Notes under the pieces: generated by a model
The model's input: the letters and a program-made list of their open reading frames with translations, nothing else
The model's database searches: none
What the model was told of the DNA's origin: nothing
Part shown: in pieces, positions 15,915-24,588 of the stretch
Layout: each line of letters begins with the position of its first letter
Numbering within the stretch: position 1 is the stretch's first letter
Origin: Hydrogenispora ethanolica
GTDB lineage: Bacteria; Bacillota; UBA4882; UBA8346
Assembly (NCBI RefSeq): GCF_004340685.1
Contig: NZ_SLUN01000001.1
Coordinates: 1 to 64,000 of the forward strand
Length of the DNA stretch: 64,000 nt
Reading direction: 5' to 3'
Translations under genes and position numbers: made by a program

Positions 15915-17222
15915 TTAATTTTGTCCGGTTTTCCAGCGTTCATAAGCTTTTTGAACATTGGCCGCCACCTGTTCCGGCGTGGCGACGCCCAGGCCGATCT
16001 CCTGAAGTCCGGTGTTGATCGGGGCGTACACCTTGGCGTCCAGCTCGTTGTCGAGCACGCAAGTCCCCTTGAAGGAACCGTAGAAACGCGCTCGCTCCTG
16101 GGCCAGAGGTTCCAGCTTGTCGCTGGTGACGCCTTTACGGGACGGGAAGGCCGCGCCGGTCTCCAGCCGGATCTTCTGGACTTCCGGGCTGACCAGCCAG
16201 GAGATGAGCTTCCAGGCGGCTTTCTCCCGGGCGGAGCCGGCCGGGATCTTGGCGTTCATTCCGAAGCCGACGCCCGGAACGACCGAGGTGGTCTGGTGGT
16301 TCTTCTCGCCCGGGATGCGGGGGAAGATGGTCATGGCATAATTGGCCTGTTCCGCGACGGGAATCAGCGCCTGTTTGGTGGTGGGATCGGTCAGGAAGTT
16401 GCCGACTTTCCAGTCGCCGTCGACCATGAACGGGGCTCGGCCCGAGGCCCACAAACCGTTCACGTCGTTGTAAGCGGTCTGGAGGTTCTTCTTATCCAGC
16501 ACGCCATCGCGGTACAGTCCGGCGTAAAATTTGAGCGCTTTCACGAATTGGGCGTCGGTGAATTTGATCTTTCCAGCTTTCAAGCCGGCCACATAATCAT
16601 CGCCGCAGATCCGGCCGACGATCATGCTGAAGAGGCAGGACTGCATCACCCAGTCGTCCTGGGCGCCCATCAGGATGGCGCCTTTGCCGGCAGTCTTGAG
16701 TTGCTTGGCCGCCGCCACCAGCTGCGCGTAAGTCTTGGGGAGCGCGATGCCGAGGTCGGCGAGCATCTTTTTATTCACGTACAAGGCATGGGTGGCGGTG
16801 ACGCCGATGGGAATCTCGCCCAGATAGCCGCCGGCCTGCGGGACCAGGGCCGCCGCGGAGAAGTTTTTGGCGTCCTTGCCCAGGAAAGGCCGGAGGTCTT
16901 TGACCAGGTGCCGGGTATGGAGCGTGGTGGAACGGCCGCCGGGCCACATGTAGATGACATCCGGCAGTTTGCCGGCTGCCGCGTAAGCCTCGGTCTTCTG
17001 GTGGAACGGCTCGTTGAAGAGATCTTCGCGCTCGATCTTGATATTGGGATTCGCTTTCTCAAAGTCGCCCCAGATCTGATTGATCTCCGTCTGCGCGCCG
17101 GGGCTGGACAGATCCATGTAGTTCAGGACCTTGAGGGTGACCGTGTCTTCGGCAAAAATCGTGCTCAGGGAGCAAACCATGACCAGAACGAAAACCAAAG
17201 CCAAACTTAGACCTTTCTTCAT
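15915..17222 (-). CDS. extracellular sugar-binding protein, family 1
   Basis: The 435-residue solute-binding protein has a signal peptide (1-24, ...CSLSTIFA-ED). The Cys lies inside the hydrophobic core, not at a lipobox, so signal peptidase I cleavage is expected. The body ('GKLPDVIYMWPGG', 'KANPNIKIE') is typical of the maltose/multiple-sugar binding group. It is the first gene of an operon with MalF/MalG permeases and a porin, and lies next to a ROK regulator. A GGAGGG ribosome site precedes the ATG. Confidence 0.93.
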   Translation of the reverse strand: MKKGLSLALVFVLVMVCSLSTIFAEDTVTLKVLNYMDLSSPGAQTEINQIWGDFEKANPNIKIEREDLFNEPFHQKTEAYAAAGKLPDVIYMWPGGRSTTLHTRHLVKDLRPFLGKDAKNFSAAALVPQAGGYLGEIPIGVTATHALYVNKKMLADLGIALPKTYAQLVAAAKQLKTAGKGAILMGAQDDWVMQSCLFSMIVGRICGDDYVAGLKAGKIKFTDAQFVKALKFYAGLYRDGVLDKKNLQTAYNDVNGLWASGRAPFMVDGDWKVGNFLTDPTTKQALIPVAEQANYAMTIFPRIPGEKNHQTTSVVPGVGFGMNAKIPAGSAREKAAWKLISWLVSPEVQKIRLETGAAFPSRKGVTSDKLEPLAQERARFYGSFKGTCVLDNELDAKVYAPINTGLQEIGLGVATPEQVAANVQKAYERWKTGQN

Positions 17223-17366
17223 CAGTTTCCCTCCTTCTTAATTATAGAGCCGCTGGAATGTCCATGATTCAACCGTTTCCCGTTTCCAAGCCCACCCCCT
17301 TTGGCAGCCTTAATTCCCGGAAAGGATTATTTTCATAGTGAAATGAAGTGAACGGAAAAAGACGGC

Positions 17367-18545
17367 TCAGATCGGCGGAGTAAACCATTCATTGATCACC
17401 AGGCCCACCGCTCCCAGCAAGTCCGAGTCTTCGCCCAGGGCGGAGCCGCGGAAGATCACTTTCTTGGTCAGGCCGGTGCGTTCCAGGAAGCCCTGGAGCT
17501 TTTGCTCGATCCGGCCCAGGAAGACTTCGCCGAGGCTGCCCCAGAGCCCGCCCACCACGATCATCTCCAGGTCCAGCAGGACCTCGGCAAAGGAGACGGT
17601 GGTCGCCAAGGCGTCGGCCGCCTCATGAATCAGCATGCGGGCCACGGCGTCGCCCGCCGCCGCTTTTTGGAAAAACTCCTCTTTCCCGGCGATGGCCTGG
17701 CCGGTCTCCTGTTCGTAGCGGCGCAGGACATCCGCCAGATACAGATAGGTCTCCAGGCACCCCGACTGGCCGCAACGGCATTGCCGGCCGCCCGGGACCA
17801 GCGGCACATGTCCGATCTCGCCGGCCATGCCGCCGGCTCCGGTCAACAGCCGCCGTTCGGAGATGATGCCCGCGCCCACGCCGGTCGAGGTTTTGACATA
17901 CATCATGCTGGAAACGTCCTTGGCCCCGCCGAACCAGAATTCGGCCAGCGCGGCGGCGTTGGCGTCGTTTTCGATCAGCACTTGCAGGCCCAACGCTTTT
18001 TCAAGCAGCTCGGCCACTTTGACGTCGCGCCAGCCGAGATTGACCGACTGAATCAGGGTCTCGCTCTCGCTGTCGACGATGCCGGAGATGGCCACCCCGA
18101 CGCCGAGGATCTTTTCCTTATCAATGGCGCTGGAGGCCAACAGTTTCTGAAATTCGACGGCGATCTCCTGGACCAGGGTGACCGGCTCCAGTGAATACTG
18201 TTGAAATACCTGGCGGGCCAGGAGATTGCCCTTGACATCGGAGATGGCGATGGCCACCCGGTCGCGCAGGATCTGCACCCCGGCGGCGAAAAGATTATTG
18301 TAGTTCAAACGGAAGATCACCGGCCGGCGGCCGCCGTTGGACTCGCCGATGCACTCCTCGGTGATCAACCCCTGCTCGGTCAGTTCGGCGATGATCCGGG
18401 TCACCGTCGACGGACTCATCTTAGTCACCTCGGTCAGGCGGGAACGCGATACGCTGCCCTCCTGGTACAGGGTTTGGAGTACCGCGATAGCGTTAAAGGA
18501 ACGGATCAGGCGGGTGCTGCTCAAAACGCGACTTCGTCTACTCAT
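17367..18545 (-). CDS. ROK-family transcriptional regulator (XylR/NagC type)
   Basis: This 392-residue sugar-responsive repressor has an N-terminal winged helix-turn-helix (about 15-75: 'SRSRLTEVTKMSPSTVTRIIAEL'; part of a standard ROK HTH). It is followed by a sugar-kinase-like ROK domain with the zinc-binding motif CRCGQSGC (near residue 255) and GxGxG-type nucleotide-fold glycines. It lies immediately upstream of the importer operon on the same strand and very likely controls it. The inducer is unknown. Confidence 0.92.
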   Translation of the reverse strand: MSRRSRVLSSTRLIRSFNAIAVLQTLYQEGSVSRSRLTEVTKMSPSTVTRIIAELTEQGLITEECIGESNGGRRPVIFRLNYNNLFAAGVQILRDRVAIAISDVKGNLLARQVFQQYSLEPVTLVQEIAVEFQKLLASSAIDKEKILGVGVAISGIVDSESETLIQSVNLGWRDVKVAELLEKALGLQVLIENDANAAALAEFWFGGAKDVSSMMYVKTSTGVGAGIISERRLLTGAGGMAGEIGHVPLVPGGRQCRCGQSGCLETYLYLADVLRRYEQETGQAIAGKEEFFQKAAAGDAVARMLIHEAADALATTVSFAEVLLDLEMIVVGGLWGSLGEVFLGRIEQKLQGFLERTGLTKKVIFRGSALGEDSDLLGAVGLVINEWFTPPI

Positions 18546-18789
18546 GAATGAAAATCCCTACTTTTTGTCAATGTGAAAATATTTAATTTGATTGTAACAC
18601 TGATTTAAAATGGTGTCAAGCAGTTACTTATCGCAAAAATTCGTATCATCTCCAATGCTAAATGGGATAATTTTTATTTTCGCAATGAAAATAACTTTTC
18701 GTGCAATGAAACATTCCGGAAACATCCGCGCCGGCCGTTGCAACTTCCCCGGCCACCGCCGGCCAGCCATCTCCGCCGCGTTTCCCTGC

Positions 18790-19030
18790 TTCCGATCGCC
18801 ATTCCGGTCCGTCCGATCGAAAATCTCATCCTTCCGGCGGCGATTCCGGTTCCGCCGATCGCAAATCCACTGCCGCCGATCCATACTCCAGTGCTGCCGA
18901 TCGAAAATCCATTGCTGCGGATCGAAAATCCGGTTCTTCCCATCGCAAATTCGCTTCTTCCGATCGAGAATCCGGTTCTGCCGGTGGAGAATCCGGTTCT
19001 GCCGATCGAAAATCCGGTCCTTCATCGGAG
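18790..19030. repeat. 21-bp tandem repeat tract
   Basis: The word GATCG (or a close variant) recurs at 18794, 18815, 18857, 18878, 18899, 18920, 18941, 18962, 18983 and 19004, i.e. at 21-bp steps. The unit approximates GATCGAAAATCCGGTTCTGCC. On the minus strand the core is CAGAACCGGA, also found in the tract at 30.8-31.0 kb. Because 21 is divisible by 3, all frames stay open and look like heptad peptides, but none has a credible start. Confidence 0.8.
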
Positions 19031-19051
19031 AATTTCTTGCCGCCAGGCCCC

Positions 19052-19084
19052 AAAAGAAAAAATCCCCTCGTTACGGGGGGATTC
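19052..19084 (-). terminator. terminator after the FadR-type regulator gene
   Basis: On the minus strand AATCCCC/GGGGATT (19061-19067 with 19077-19083) is followed by TTTTTTCTTTT. It ends the large catabolic operon and the regulator gene. Confidence 0.85.
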
Positions 19085-19109
19085 TTTGGGACCGGCGCTT
19101 AGTCGCCGG

Positions 19110-19847
19110 TTATTGATTCCTGGCCTCGATCATCCGATAGAATTTCTCGATATTCTGCGGCAGATCCTTGATATGGTTCTGCAACGACTGGCGGATCAGC
19201 CCTTCCAGCAGCGGCCCGTCATGTTTCTTGCAGGCAGCGATGTAGCTGCGGTGCTCGTTCTTCATCCAGATGGCATAGTCCTGGCTGGAGGCGGAGATCA
19301 GCCGGTAATAGGCGATGCTGTCCCAGAGGTTGCCGATGAACTCGCAGAGCCGCGGCTTACGGGAGGCCTCGTACAGCGTCTGGTGAAATTCCCGGTTCAG
19401 ATGAAATACTTCTTTCCGGTTTTCCTTGGCGTCCTGCCGGATCAGGCTCTCCATCTTCTCCTGGATCGCCTCCAGCTGGGCGATCTCGTCGTCCTGGATC
19501 AATTGGGCCGCGAACCGGCCGGCCGTGGACTCGAGGATCTGCCGCAGCATGTAGATCTCCTCGATGTCCTCCTGAGTCAGTTTGGCGACTCGCGCGCCCA
19601 GATACGGCTCGGACTGGACCAGGCCGGTCCGCTCCAGCATCCGCAGGGCCTCGCGCACCGGCATCCGGCTGACGCCCAGTTTCTCGGCGAGCTCGTCGGT
19701 GGTCAGGCGTTGTTCCGCCCGGAGCGTTCCATCCATGATCCAACTGATGATCTGTTCCACCACCAGTTCCGAGAGGCGCTGATATTTTTGGCGCAATGGT
19801 TTTTCCGGCAAAACCGCGCTCAAGTCGTCTTTTTTCGTGCCAGCCAT
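19110..19847 (-). CDS. GntR/FadR-type transcriptional regulator (FCD domain)
   Basis: This 245-residue regulator has a GntR winged helix at about residues 25-90 (TTDELAEKLGVSRMPVREAL) and an all-helical FCD ligand domain at 95-230. The FCD domain has the metal/ligand-binding pattern of Asp/His residues (HLNREFH, NEHRSY). FCD proteins usually sense sugar acids or other carboxylates. It is the last gene after the RuBisCO-like operon but has its own promoter. A palindrome of GntR style overlaps the operon promoter at 30.2 kb, so autonomous control of that operon is inferred. Confidence 0.93.
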   Translation of the reverse strand: MAGTKKDDLSAVLPEKPLRQKYQRLSELVVEQIISWIMDGTLRAEQRLTTDELAEKLGVSRMPVREALRMLERTGLVQSEPYLGARVAKLTQEDIEEIYMLRQILESTAGRFAAQLIQDDEIAQLEAIQEKMESLIRQDAKENRKEVFHLNREFHQTLYEASRKPRLCEFIGNLWDSIAYYRLISASSQDYAIWMKNEHRSYIAACKKHDGPLLEGLIRQSLQNHIKDLPQNIEKFYRMIEARNQ

Positions 19848-19884
19848 GTTTACCCCACCTAGTAATTATCAATATTTGCCATTA

Positions 19885-19914
19885 ATTATACCGTAAAAAA
19901 CCGCGAAATGCCAA
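19885..19914 (-). promoter_or_regulatory. sigma-70 type promoter of the FadR-type gene
   Basis: On the minus strand TTGGCA (19909-19914) is followed by an 18-bp spacer and TATAAT (19885-19890), about 40 bp upstream of the regulator ATG. Confidence 0.65.
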
Positions 19915-19970
19915 AGCAATTTCAAGCGCCGCAGCGCCGGCGGGTTCCGTCCGGCCGCCCGGGCGGGGCC

Positions 19971-20582
19971 TCAGCCGGCGATCAGCCCGTTTTTTAAGCC
20001 GATCTGCTGCAGCCAGGCGATCTGGGCCGTCTCCTCCACCATCTCCGCCACGTGCTCGGCGTCGACCGCCGTTTTGCCCAGGGCCACTACGCCGTGGGCC
20101 ACCAGCAGGAAGGCGGGCAGCTTCGGATACTTGGCGAACAGTTCCAAGACGCGCGGCATCTCCTCCTCCGGAACCACCGGGGCGTCAATGTCCAGGGTGG
20201 CCACGGGGCAGCCGAACTTCAGCTGGGCGTGGTAGGTCAGGGCCGGCAGGTCGCGCTTGGAGTACGACCAGCCGATGGACCAGGGCGAATGGCAGTGCAC
20301 CACCGCGCCGACCTCGGGCAGGTGTTGGTAGAGGACGCCGTGCAGCAAGGCCTCGCGGGTCGGTTGGTACTTGCCGTCCACCAGATTGCCGCGAAAATCG
20401 GTCACCACCAGGTTCTCCTCGCTGCAGTCGATGAATGAAACTCCGCTGGGTTTGACGATCATCAATTCATGGTCCGGCACGCGCACGCTGATATTCCCGC
20501 CGCTCCCGGTCTGAATGCCCCGGGTGTACGCCCGCTTGGCCGCGACGATCAAATCCTGTTTTTTCTCGGACATCAGGCCCAA
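19971..20582 (-). CDS. class II aldolase (FucA/AraD-adducin family)
   Basis: The ~203-residue zinc aldolase has the phosphate-binding GSGGNIS and KPSG motifs, the catalytic Glu in TREALLH, and zinc ligands HCH (in HCHSPW) plus the later His in AHGVVALG. Family members cleave sugar phosphates to DHAP plus an aldehyde, or epimerise them. The TTG at 20582 has GGAGG 8 bases upstream; ATG 20573 is the alternative. A TIM-family gene precedes it, fitting DHAP formation. The exact substrate (fuculose-, rhamnulose-, apulose- or erythrulose-type phosphate) is not determined by the sequence. Confidence 0.88.
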   Translation of the reverse strand: MGLMSEKKQDLIVAAKRAYTRGIQTGSGGNISVRVPDHELMIVKPSGVSFIDCSEENLVVTDFRGNLVDGKYQPTREALLHGVLYQHLPEVGAVVHCHSPWSIGWSYSKRDLPALTYHAQLKFGCPVATLDIDAPVVPEEEMPRVLELFAKYPKLPAFLLVAHGVVALGKTAVDAEHVAEMVEETAQIAWLQQIGLKNGLIAG

Positions 20583-20642
20583 AAGGACCACCTCCATGCG
20601 TAATGAGTCGATGCGATCTTTTTTACGAGCAAGCTTTCGGCT

Positions 20643-21440
20643 TCAAAGGTTCAATTTTTCCCGCCAAACCGGCCAGACCTGCCGGATCAAAGTCTCGAAG
20701 CGCTCGGCCTCCCAAGCCGCCCGGCCGATGAAGAGGCCGTCGATGGCCGGCTGCCGGCTGAGCGCGGCGGCATTCTCCGGGTTGACGCTTCCGCCGTAGA
20801 GCACCGGGATCTCCCTGCCCCGCTCCGGAAAGAGCTCCAGCAACGTTTCCCGGATCAGCTGGTGCTTGGCGCCGGCATACTCCGGGCTGGCCGGGGTGCC
20901 CTGAACGCCGATGGCCCAGACCGGCTCGTAGGCCACCCAGACCCGGTCCGCTTGGGCCTCGGCCACGCCGCGCAGGCCGAGCTTGAGCTGTTGCCGCAGC
21001 CGCTCGTCGCTGATGCCCAGCTCCTTTTCCTGACCCGTCTCGCCGATGCAGAGCAGGGCGGTGAAACCGTGCCGTAAGGCGCTGAGCACTTTCAGGTTCT
21101 CCTCGCAATCGGTCTCCCGGAAATGCTGCCGCCGCTCCGAATGGCCGATCTCCACCAGCCGCAGCCCCAGCTCTTTCAGCATCAGCGGCGAGACCTCCCC
21201 GGTGAACTGGCCCGAATCCTCCCAATGCATGTTCTGGGCACCCAGCCCGATCCGGTCCTGGTCGACGGCCCCCGTCGCCGCCGGCAGGGCCAGATAGGAA
21301 GGGATCACGAACAGGCAAAGCTGTTCGCGGGGGATATCGCGGGTCCGCTCCGCCAGCTCGGTCAGGAAAGCGAGCGTCTGGCCGATCGTCTTGTACATCT
21401 TCAGATTGGTGCCGAGATAGACCTTGCGCCGCTCCGTCAT
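20643..21440 (-). CDS. triosephosphate isomerase family protein
   Basis: The 265-residue TIM barrel has Lys14 in TNLKMYK, the electrophile His100 in EIGHSERR, the catalytic Glu172 in AYEPVWAIG and the phosphate loop YGGSV. The start ATG at 21440 overlaps the RpiB-like stop by 4 bases; an upstream in-frame extension inside rpiB is unlikely. It may be a glycolytic-type TIM handling DHAP from the neighbouring aldolase. Alternatively it may be an EryH-type L-erythrulose-1-phosphate isomerase, since the RpiB-like partner and RuBisCO-like protein fit that pathway. Confidence 0.9.
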   Translation of the reverse strand: MTERRKVYLGTNLKMYKTIGQTLAFLTELAERTRDIPREQLCLFVIPSYLALPAATGAVDQDRIGLGAQNMHWEDSGQFTGEVSPLMLKELGLRLVEIGHSERRQHFRETDCEENLKVLSALRHGFTALLCIGETGQEKELGISDERLRQQLKLGLRGVAEAQADRVWVAYEPVWAIGVQGTPASPEYAGAKHQLIRETLLELFPERGREIPVLYGGSVNPENAAALSRQPAIDGLFIGRAAWEAERFETLIRQVWPVWREKLNL

Positions 21441-21901
21441 AATGCGCTCCGCCGCTCGATCTCCTTGATCCTGGCCACTTTGGGCAGGGAACGGCCGCCC
21501 TGGAACTCCAGGCGCAGCCATTCCAGGAAGATCAGCTTGGCCAATTCCGGGCCGATGACCCGCGCGCCCAGGCAGATGACGTTGCTGTTGTTGCTGAGCC
21601 GGGCCCGCTCCGCCGAGTAGCTGTCGTGGCAGACCGCGGCGTAGATGCCGGGGAATTTGTTGGCGGTGATGGCCATGCCGATCCCGGTGCCGCAGATCAG
21701 GATTCCTTCTTTCTGATAATCGCTGGCGATGATCTTTTGGGCCACCCGCTCGGCGATCTCCGGATAGATGGTCTCGTCGGCGGCGTTGTCGACCCCGACA
21801 TCCTCATAGGCCAGCCCTTGCTCCTCCAATACTTCGATGATGACCTTCTTCAACTCCACTGCGGCGTTATCGCAGCCGATCACGAATTGCTTCTGCGCCA
21901 T
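21437..21901 (-). CDS. RpiB/LacAB-family sugar-phosphate isomerase
   Basis: The 154-residue aldose-ketose isomerase has the catalytic Cys in ICGTGIGMAI and the His in CHDSYSAERAR. The usual N-terminal SDHAG motif reads CDNAA, so the His at this position is Asn, suggesting a substrate other than ribose-5-phosphate. Homologues include EryI (erythrulose-4-phosphate isomerase), which pairs with a TIM-like EryH, the same pairing as here. Confidence 0.9.
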   Translation of the reverse strand: MAQKQFVIGCDNAAVELKKVIIEVLEEQGLAYEDVGVDNAADETIYPEIAERVAQKIIASDYQKEGILICGTGIGMAITANKFPGIYAAVCHDSYSAERARLSNNSNVICLGARVIGPELAKLIFLEWLRLEFQGGRSLPKVARIKEIERRSAL

Positions 21902-21960
21902 GCCAAATCAGCCTCCCTTAAGCCTTTGAATTCATTCTTCTCTGTGGCCGGGAACCGTCC

Positions 21961-23214
21961 TCAGCCCCAGGCTTCCAGCGCCGCCCGGAGTTCCGGGCAG
22001 CCGGCCGCCGCTTCCTCCGGGGCGATCCCTGCGACCGCCGCGGCGACCGCTTGCATCATCGCCCGGGCGCCGGCGGCGGTTCCCAGCGGATGCCCCTGCA
22101 CCGCGCCGCCTACCGCCAGAATGACGTCCGGCCCCAGTTCGCGGTAGATCGCGGCCACGTTCAGCGGGGTGACCCCGCCGCCCACCGCCGTCACCGCCGG
22201 CCGCAGCCCGCCCAGAGGCAGCCGCTGGGCCTGGACCGTCTGGTAATATTCGAGCTGGGCCGGACCGGCTCCCGCTCCCGGATACATGGTGACCACCCCG
22301 TCGGCCCCGGCCAGCCGCGGCAGTTTCCCCAGCAGCAGCGGAGCGCTGATGCCCTGGGCGGGGGCGTTCATGATCCCGGCCCCGGCGTAATGGCCCAGGA
22401 AGAAGAGGTCCCGGCCGAACTCCTCCGTCAACGCGGCCAGCGCGTCCAGGCCGGCGGCGACGAAATTGACCATCACCGCCCGGGCTCCCTCGTCCCGGGC
22501 CGCCCGGGCGTTATCCCGCATCCGGTCCGGCCGGTCGGTGATGTTGACAATGTAAAGCGGCGCCTTGCCTTGCTCCTCCCGGAGCCGGGCGGCGGCCTTC
22601 AGGTAAGCGCGCACCCGCTCGGCCACCGGACTGAAGCCGGTGTTCCCCAGCAGTTCGTCGTCTTTGATCAGGTCGACTCCGCCGCTGCCCGACTCGTAAA
22701 ACAGCTCGGCCCCGGCGGCCGGGGAAAAGCCGATGCAGGGCTTGATCATATTCATCACCAGCGGGCGGCCCCGGACGCCGGTCCGCTCGCGCAGCCCCGC
22801 TATGCCCTGGGCCGGCCCGGCGATGGCGGCGCGGGCTCCCGTCGTCCATTCCAGATCGATCAGCTTGATGCGGATGGCGGTCGAGACGTCGTTGCCGAGC
22901 AGCGCCGTGATGAGCTGGGCGAAACTGCCGCCGAAATTATGGTGCGGGAAAGCCACCCGCAGCAGGAAAACCGGCTCCGCTCCGCCGCCGGCCGGATAAC
23001 AGCCGACCACCCGCGCCTGATACTCCTCGACCATGCTCCGGGTCACCCCCGGCAAGGGCAGCCAGGTTCCGACCGTCTGGCCGGTGGCGAAATTGCCGGC
23101 CCGTTTCAGGGCCGCCGCCTCATCCAGGCCGTAGGCCAGATAGGTTGCGATGACGTAGGCGCCGTCCGCCACGGACTCCGGCTGATCAAACGGCAGATCA
23201 AAATAGGGTAACAT
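21961..23214 (-). CDS. RuBisCO-like protein (form IV)
   Basis: The 417-residue member of the RuBisCO large-subunit superfamily keeps several active-site features. These are the base-type Lys in IKPCIGF (K158), the carbamylation and metal site GGVDLIKDDE (K184, D186, E187), a His in GHYAG (H275), and the phosphate-loop glycines GGGVTP and GGAVQGHP. The loop-6 Lys motif of true carboxylases is not recognisable, so it is not a CO2-fixing enzyme. Known RuBisCO-like proteins act in methionine salvage or as decarboxylases/hydrolases of 3-oxo-isoapionate-4-phosphate in apiose/apionate breakdown. The sugar operon context favours the latter (OiaX/OiaT-like), as inference. Confidence 0.9.
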   Translation of the reverse strand: MLPYFDLPFDQPESVADGAYVIATYLAYGLDEAAALKRAGNFATGQTVGTWLPLPGVTRSMVEEYQARVVGCYPAGGGAEPVFLLRVAFPHHNFGGSFAQLITALLGNDVSTAIRIKLIDLEWTTGARAAIAGPAQGIAGLRERTGVRGRPLVMNMIKPCIGFSPAAGAELFYESGSGGVDLIKDDELLGNTGFSPVAERVRAYLKAAARLREEQGKAPLYIVNITDRPDRMRDNARAARDEGARAVMVNFVAAGLDALAALTEEFGRDLFFLGHYAGAGIMNAPAQGISAPLLLGKLPRLAGADGVVTMYPGAGAGPAQLEYYQTVQAQRLPLGGLRPAVTAVGGGVTPLNVAAIYRELGPDVILAVGGAVQGHPLGTAAGARAMMQAVAAAVAGIAPEEAAAGCPELRAALEAWG

Positions 23215-23261
23215 CCGATATCCCCGCCTTTATCAAAGGTATATTGCGCGTTCCGCCCCGG

Positions 23262-24479
23262 TCATTTCCGGAGCAATTCCAACAGAGCGTCGGCCGCCGC
23301 CGCGCTGAAAGCCGGGTCGTTGAGGTTGGCGTCGACCCGAATGACGCGGATCCCCGGCTTTAGCTTGGCCGCGACTACCCGGGTAAACGCCGCGTCCACC
23401 TCCGGATTATACAGCGGTTCGCCCGGCGCCGCCGCCTGGCGGAAGCCGCGCTCCGGAATGAGCAGCGTCACCGGACCGGTGCACTGGTTCAAGCGTTCGA
23501 CCACCCGTTCGGCGATGGGGATCATCTCCGCCGGATGAATCTTGATATGGGCGATCTCCGAGTTGTGCAGGATATATTGGCGCGAATCGATATCCTCGGG
23601 CAATTCGCGCACTCCGAAATCGATGAAATCGAGCCCGCCGGGCGCCACCACCAGCGGGATGCCCGCCCGGGCCGCCGCCAGCAGCCGGCCGGGAGCGCCC
23701 GCCGAAAAGCCGCCGCCGAAATACTCGGCGGTGATCTCGTGCAGCGTCAGGTCCATGGCGGCCTGGATGAAACCCTGGCCGATCAGTTCTTCCAGCACCC
23801 GGCCGCCCACGCCGGTGGTGTGAAAGGAGATCACTTCGTAACCGGCCCGTTCCACCAGGCCGGCCGCCCGGGCCACGCCGTCGCCGCTGACGCCCATCAT
23901 CGTCGCGCCGATGATGGTTCGGGCCCCGGGCCGCAACGGCTCGCCGGCGTGCTCCGCCATGCCGGCCAAGGCGGCCGCGGCGTTGCTCAACACCATCCGG
24001 GTGACGGAATTCAGGCCGGCAATGTCGGCGATGGACGGCATCAGCAGAATATCCTTCGTCCCGACCAGCGGGTCAAAGGTGCGGTTGCCCGAAGCGACGG
24101 TGGAGACCACCAGCTTGGGCACGCCATAGGGCAGCGCCTTCATGGCGCTGGTCCCGATGATGGTATTCTGGACGCCGCCCAGGGCGAAAAGGGCGTCGAA
24201 GCGGCCCTGGCTGTACAGGACCGTGGCCAGCCGCGCCGCGCCCCGGGCCATGGCCGCCAGACGTTCGTGTTTCTGGCCGGTCGCGAGCAGCGTCTGCGGC
24301 GCCCCGGCGGCCTCCAGCACCGCTTCGCGGGAGATGTCGGGGACGATTCCGGAACGGGAACGGACCCCGACGTCGATCAGCAGGACCCCGTGGCCCAGCC
24401 GCGCCAGGAAATCGCGGACGAAGCCGACCTCCTGCTCCTTCGAGTCTAAACTGGCGATGATTGCAATCGTTCTTTTCAT
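23262..24479 (-). CDS. Tm-1-like ATP-binding (UPF0261) protein
   Basis: The ~405-residue protein has the N-terminal IAIIASLDSKEQE and GGVQNT / STVASGNR / PSIADIAGLN blocks of the Tm-1/UPF0261 family. Its plant member binds tobamovirus replicase; bacterial functions are unassigned. The ATG at 24479 has GGAGG 5 bases upstream; the longer frame to 24641 is rejected. In many genomes it pairs with a TIM-barrel 'signal transduction' protein, absent here. Its place between a hydrolase and the RuBisCO-like gene suggests an enzymatic role in the same carboxylate pathway. Confidence 0.87.
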   Translation of the reverse strand: MKRTIAIIASLDSKEQEVGFVRDFLARLGHGVLLIDVGVRSRSGIVPDISREAVLEAAGAPQTLLATGQKHERLAAMARGAARLATVLYSQGRFDALFALGGVQNTIIGTSAMKALPYGVPKLVVSTVASGNRTFDPLVGTKDILLMPSIADIAGLNSVTRMVLSNAAAALAGMAEHAGEPLRPGARTIIGATMMGVSGDGVARAAGLVERAGYEVISFHTTGVGGRVLEELIGQGFIQAAMDLTLHEITAEYFGGGFSAGAPGRLLAAARAGIPLVVAPGGLDFIDFGVRELPEDIDSRQYILHNSEIAHIKIHPAEMIPIAERVVERLNQCTGPVTLLIPERGFRQAAAPGEPLYNPEVDAAFTRVVAAKLKPGIRVIRVDANLNDPAFSAAAADALLELLRK

Positions 24480-24588
24480 GGTCGCCTCCGGGCGCGCCGC
24501 CCGGCCGGCCGCAGCCGGCAAAAATTCCGGTCCGCGGCCCGGCCCGGACTTTGGGCGCCGGACTCCTTCCGCTCTCGCGCGCTGTATT

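Noticed and set aside
18738-19862. 374-codon plus-strand frame with PVLPIEN heptads
   Set aside because: It runs through the 21-bp repeats, then antisense to the well-supported FadR-type gene; no ribosome site.
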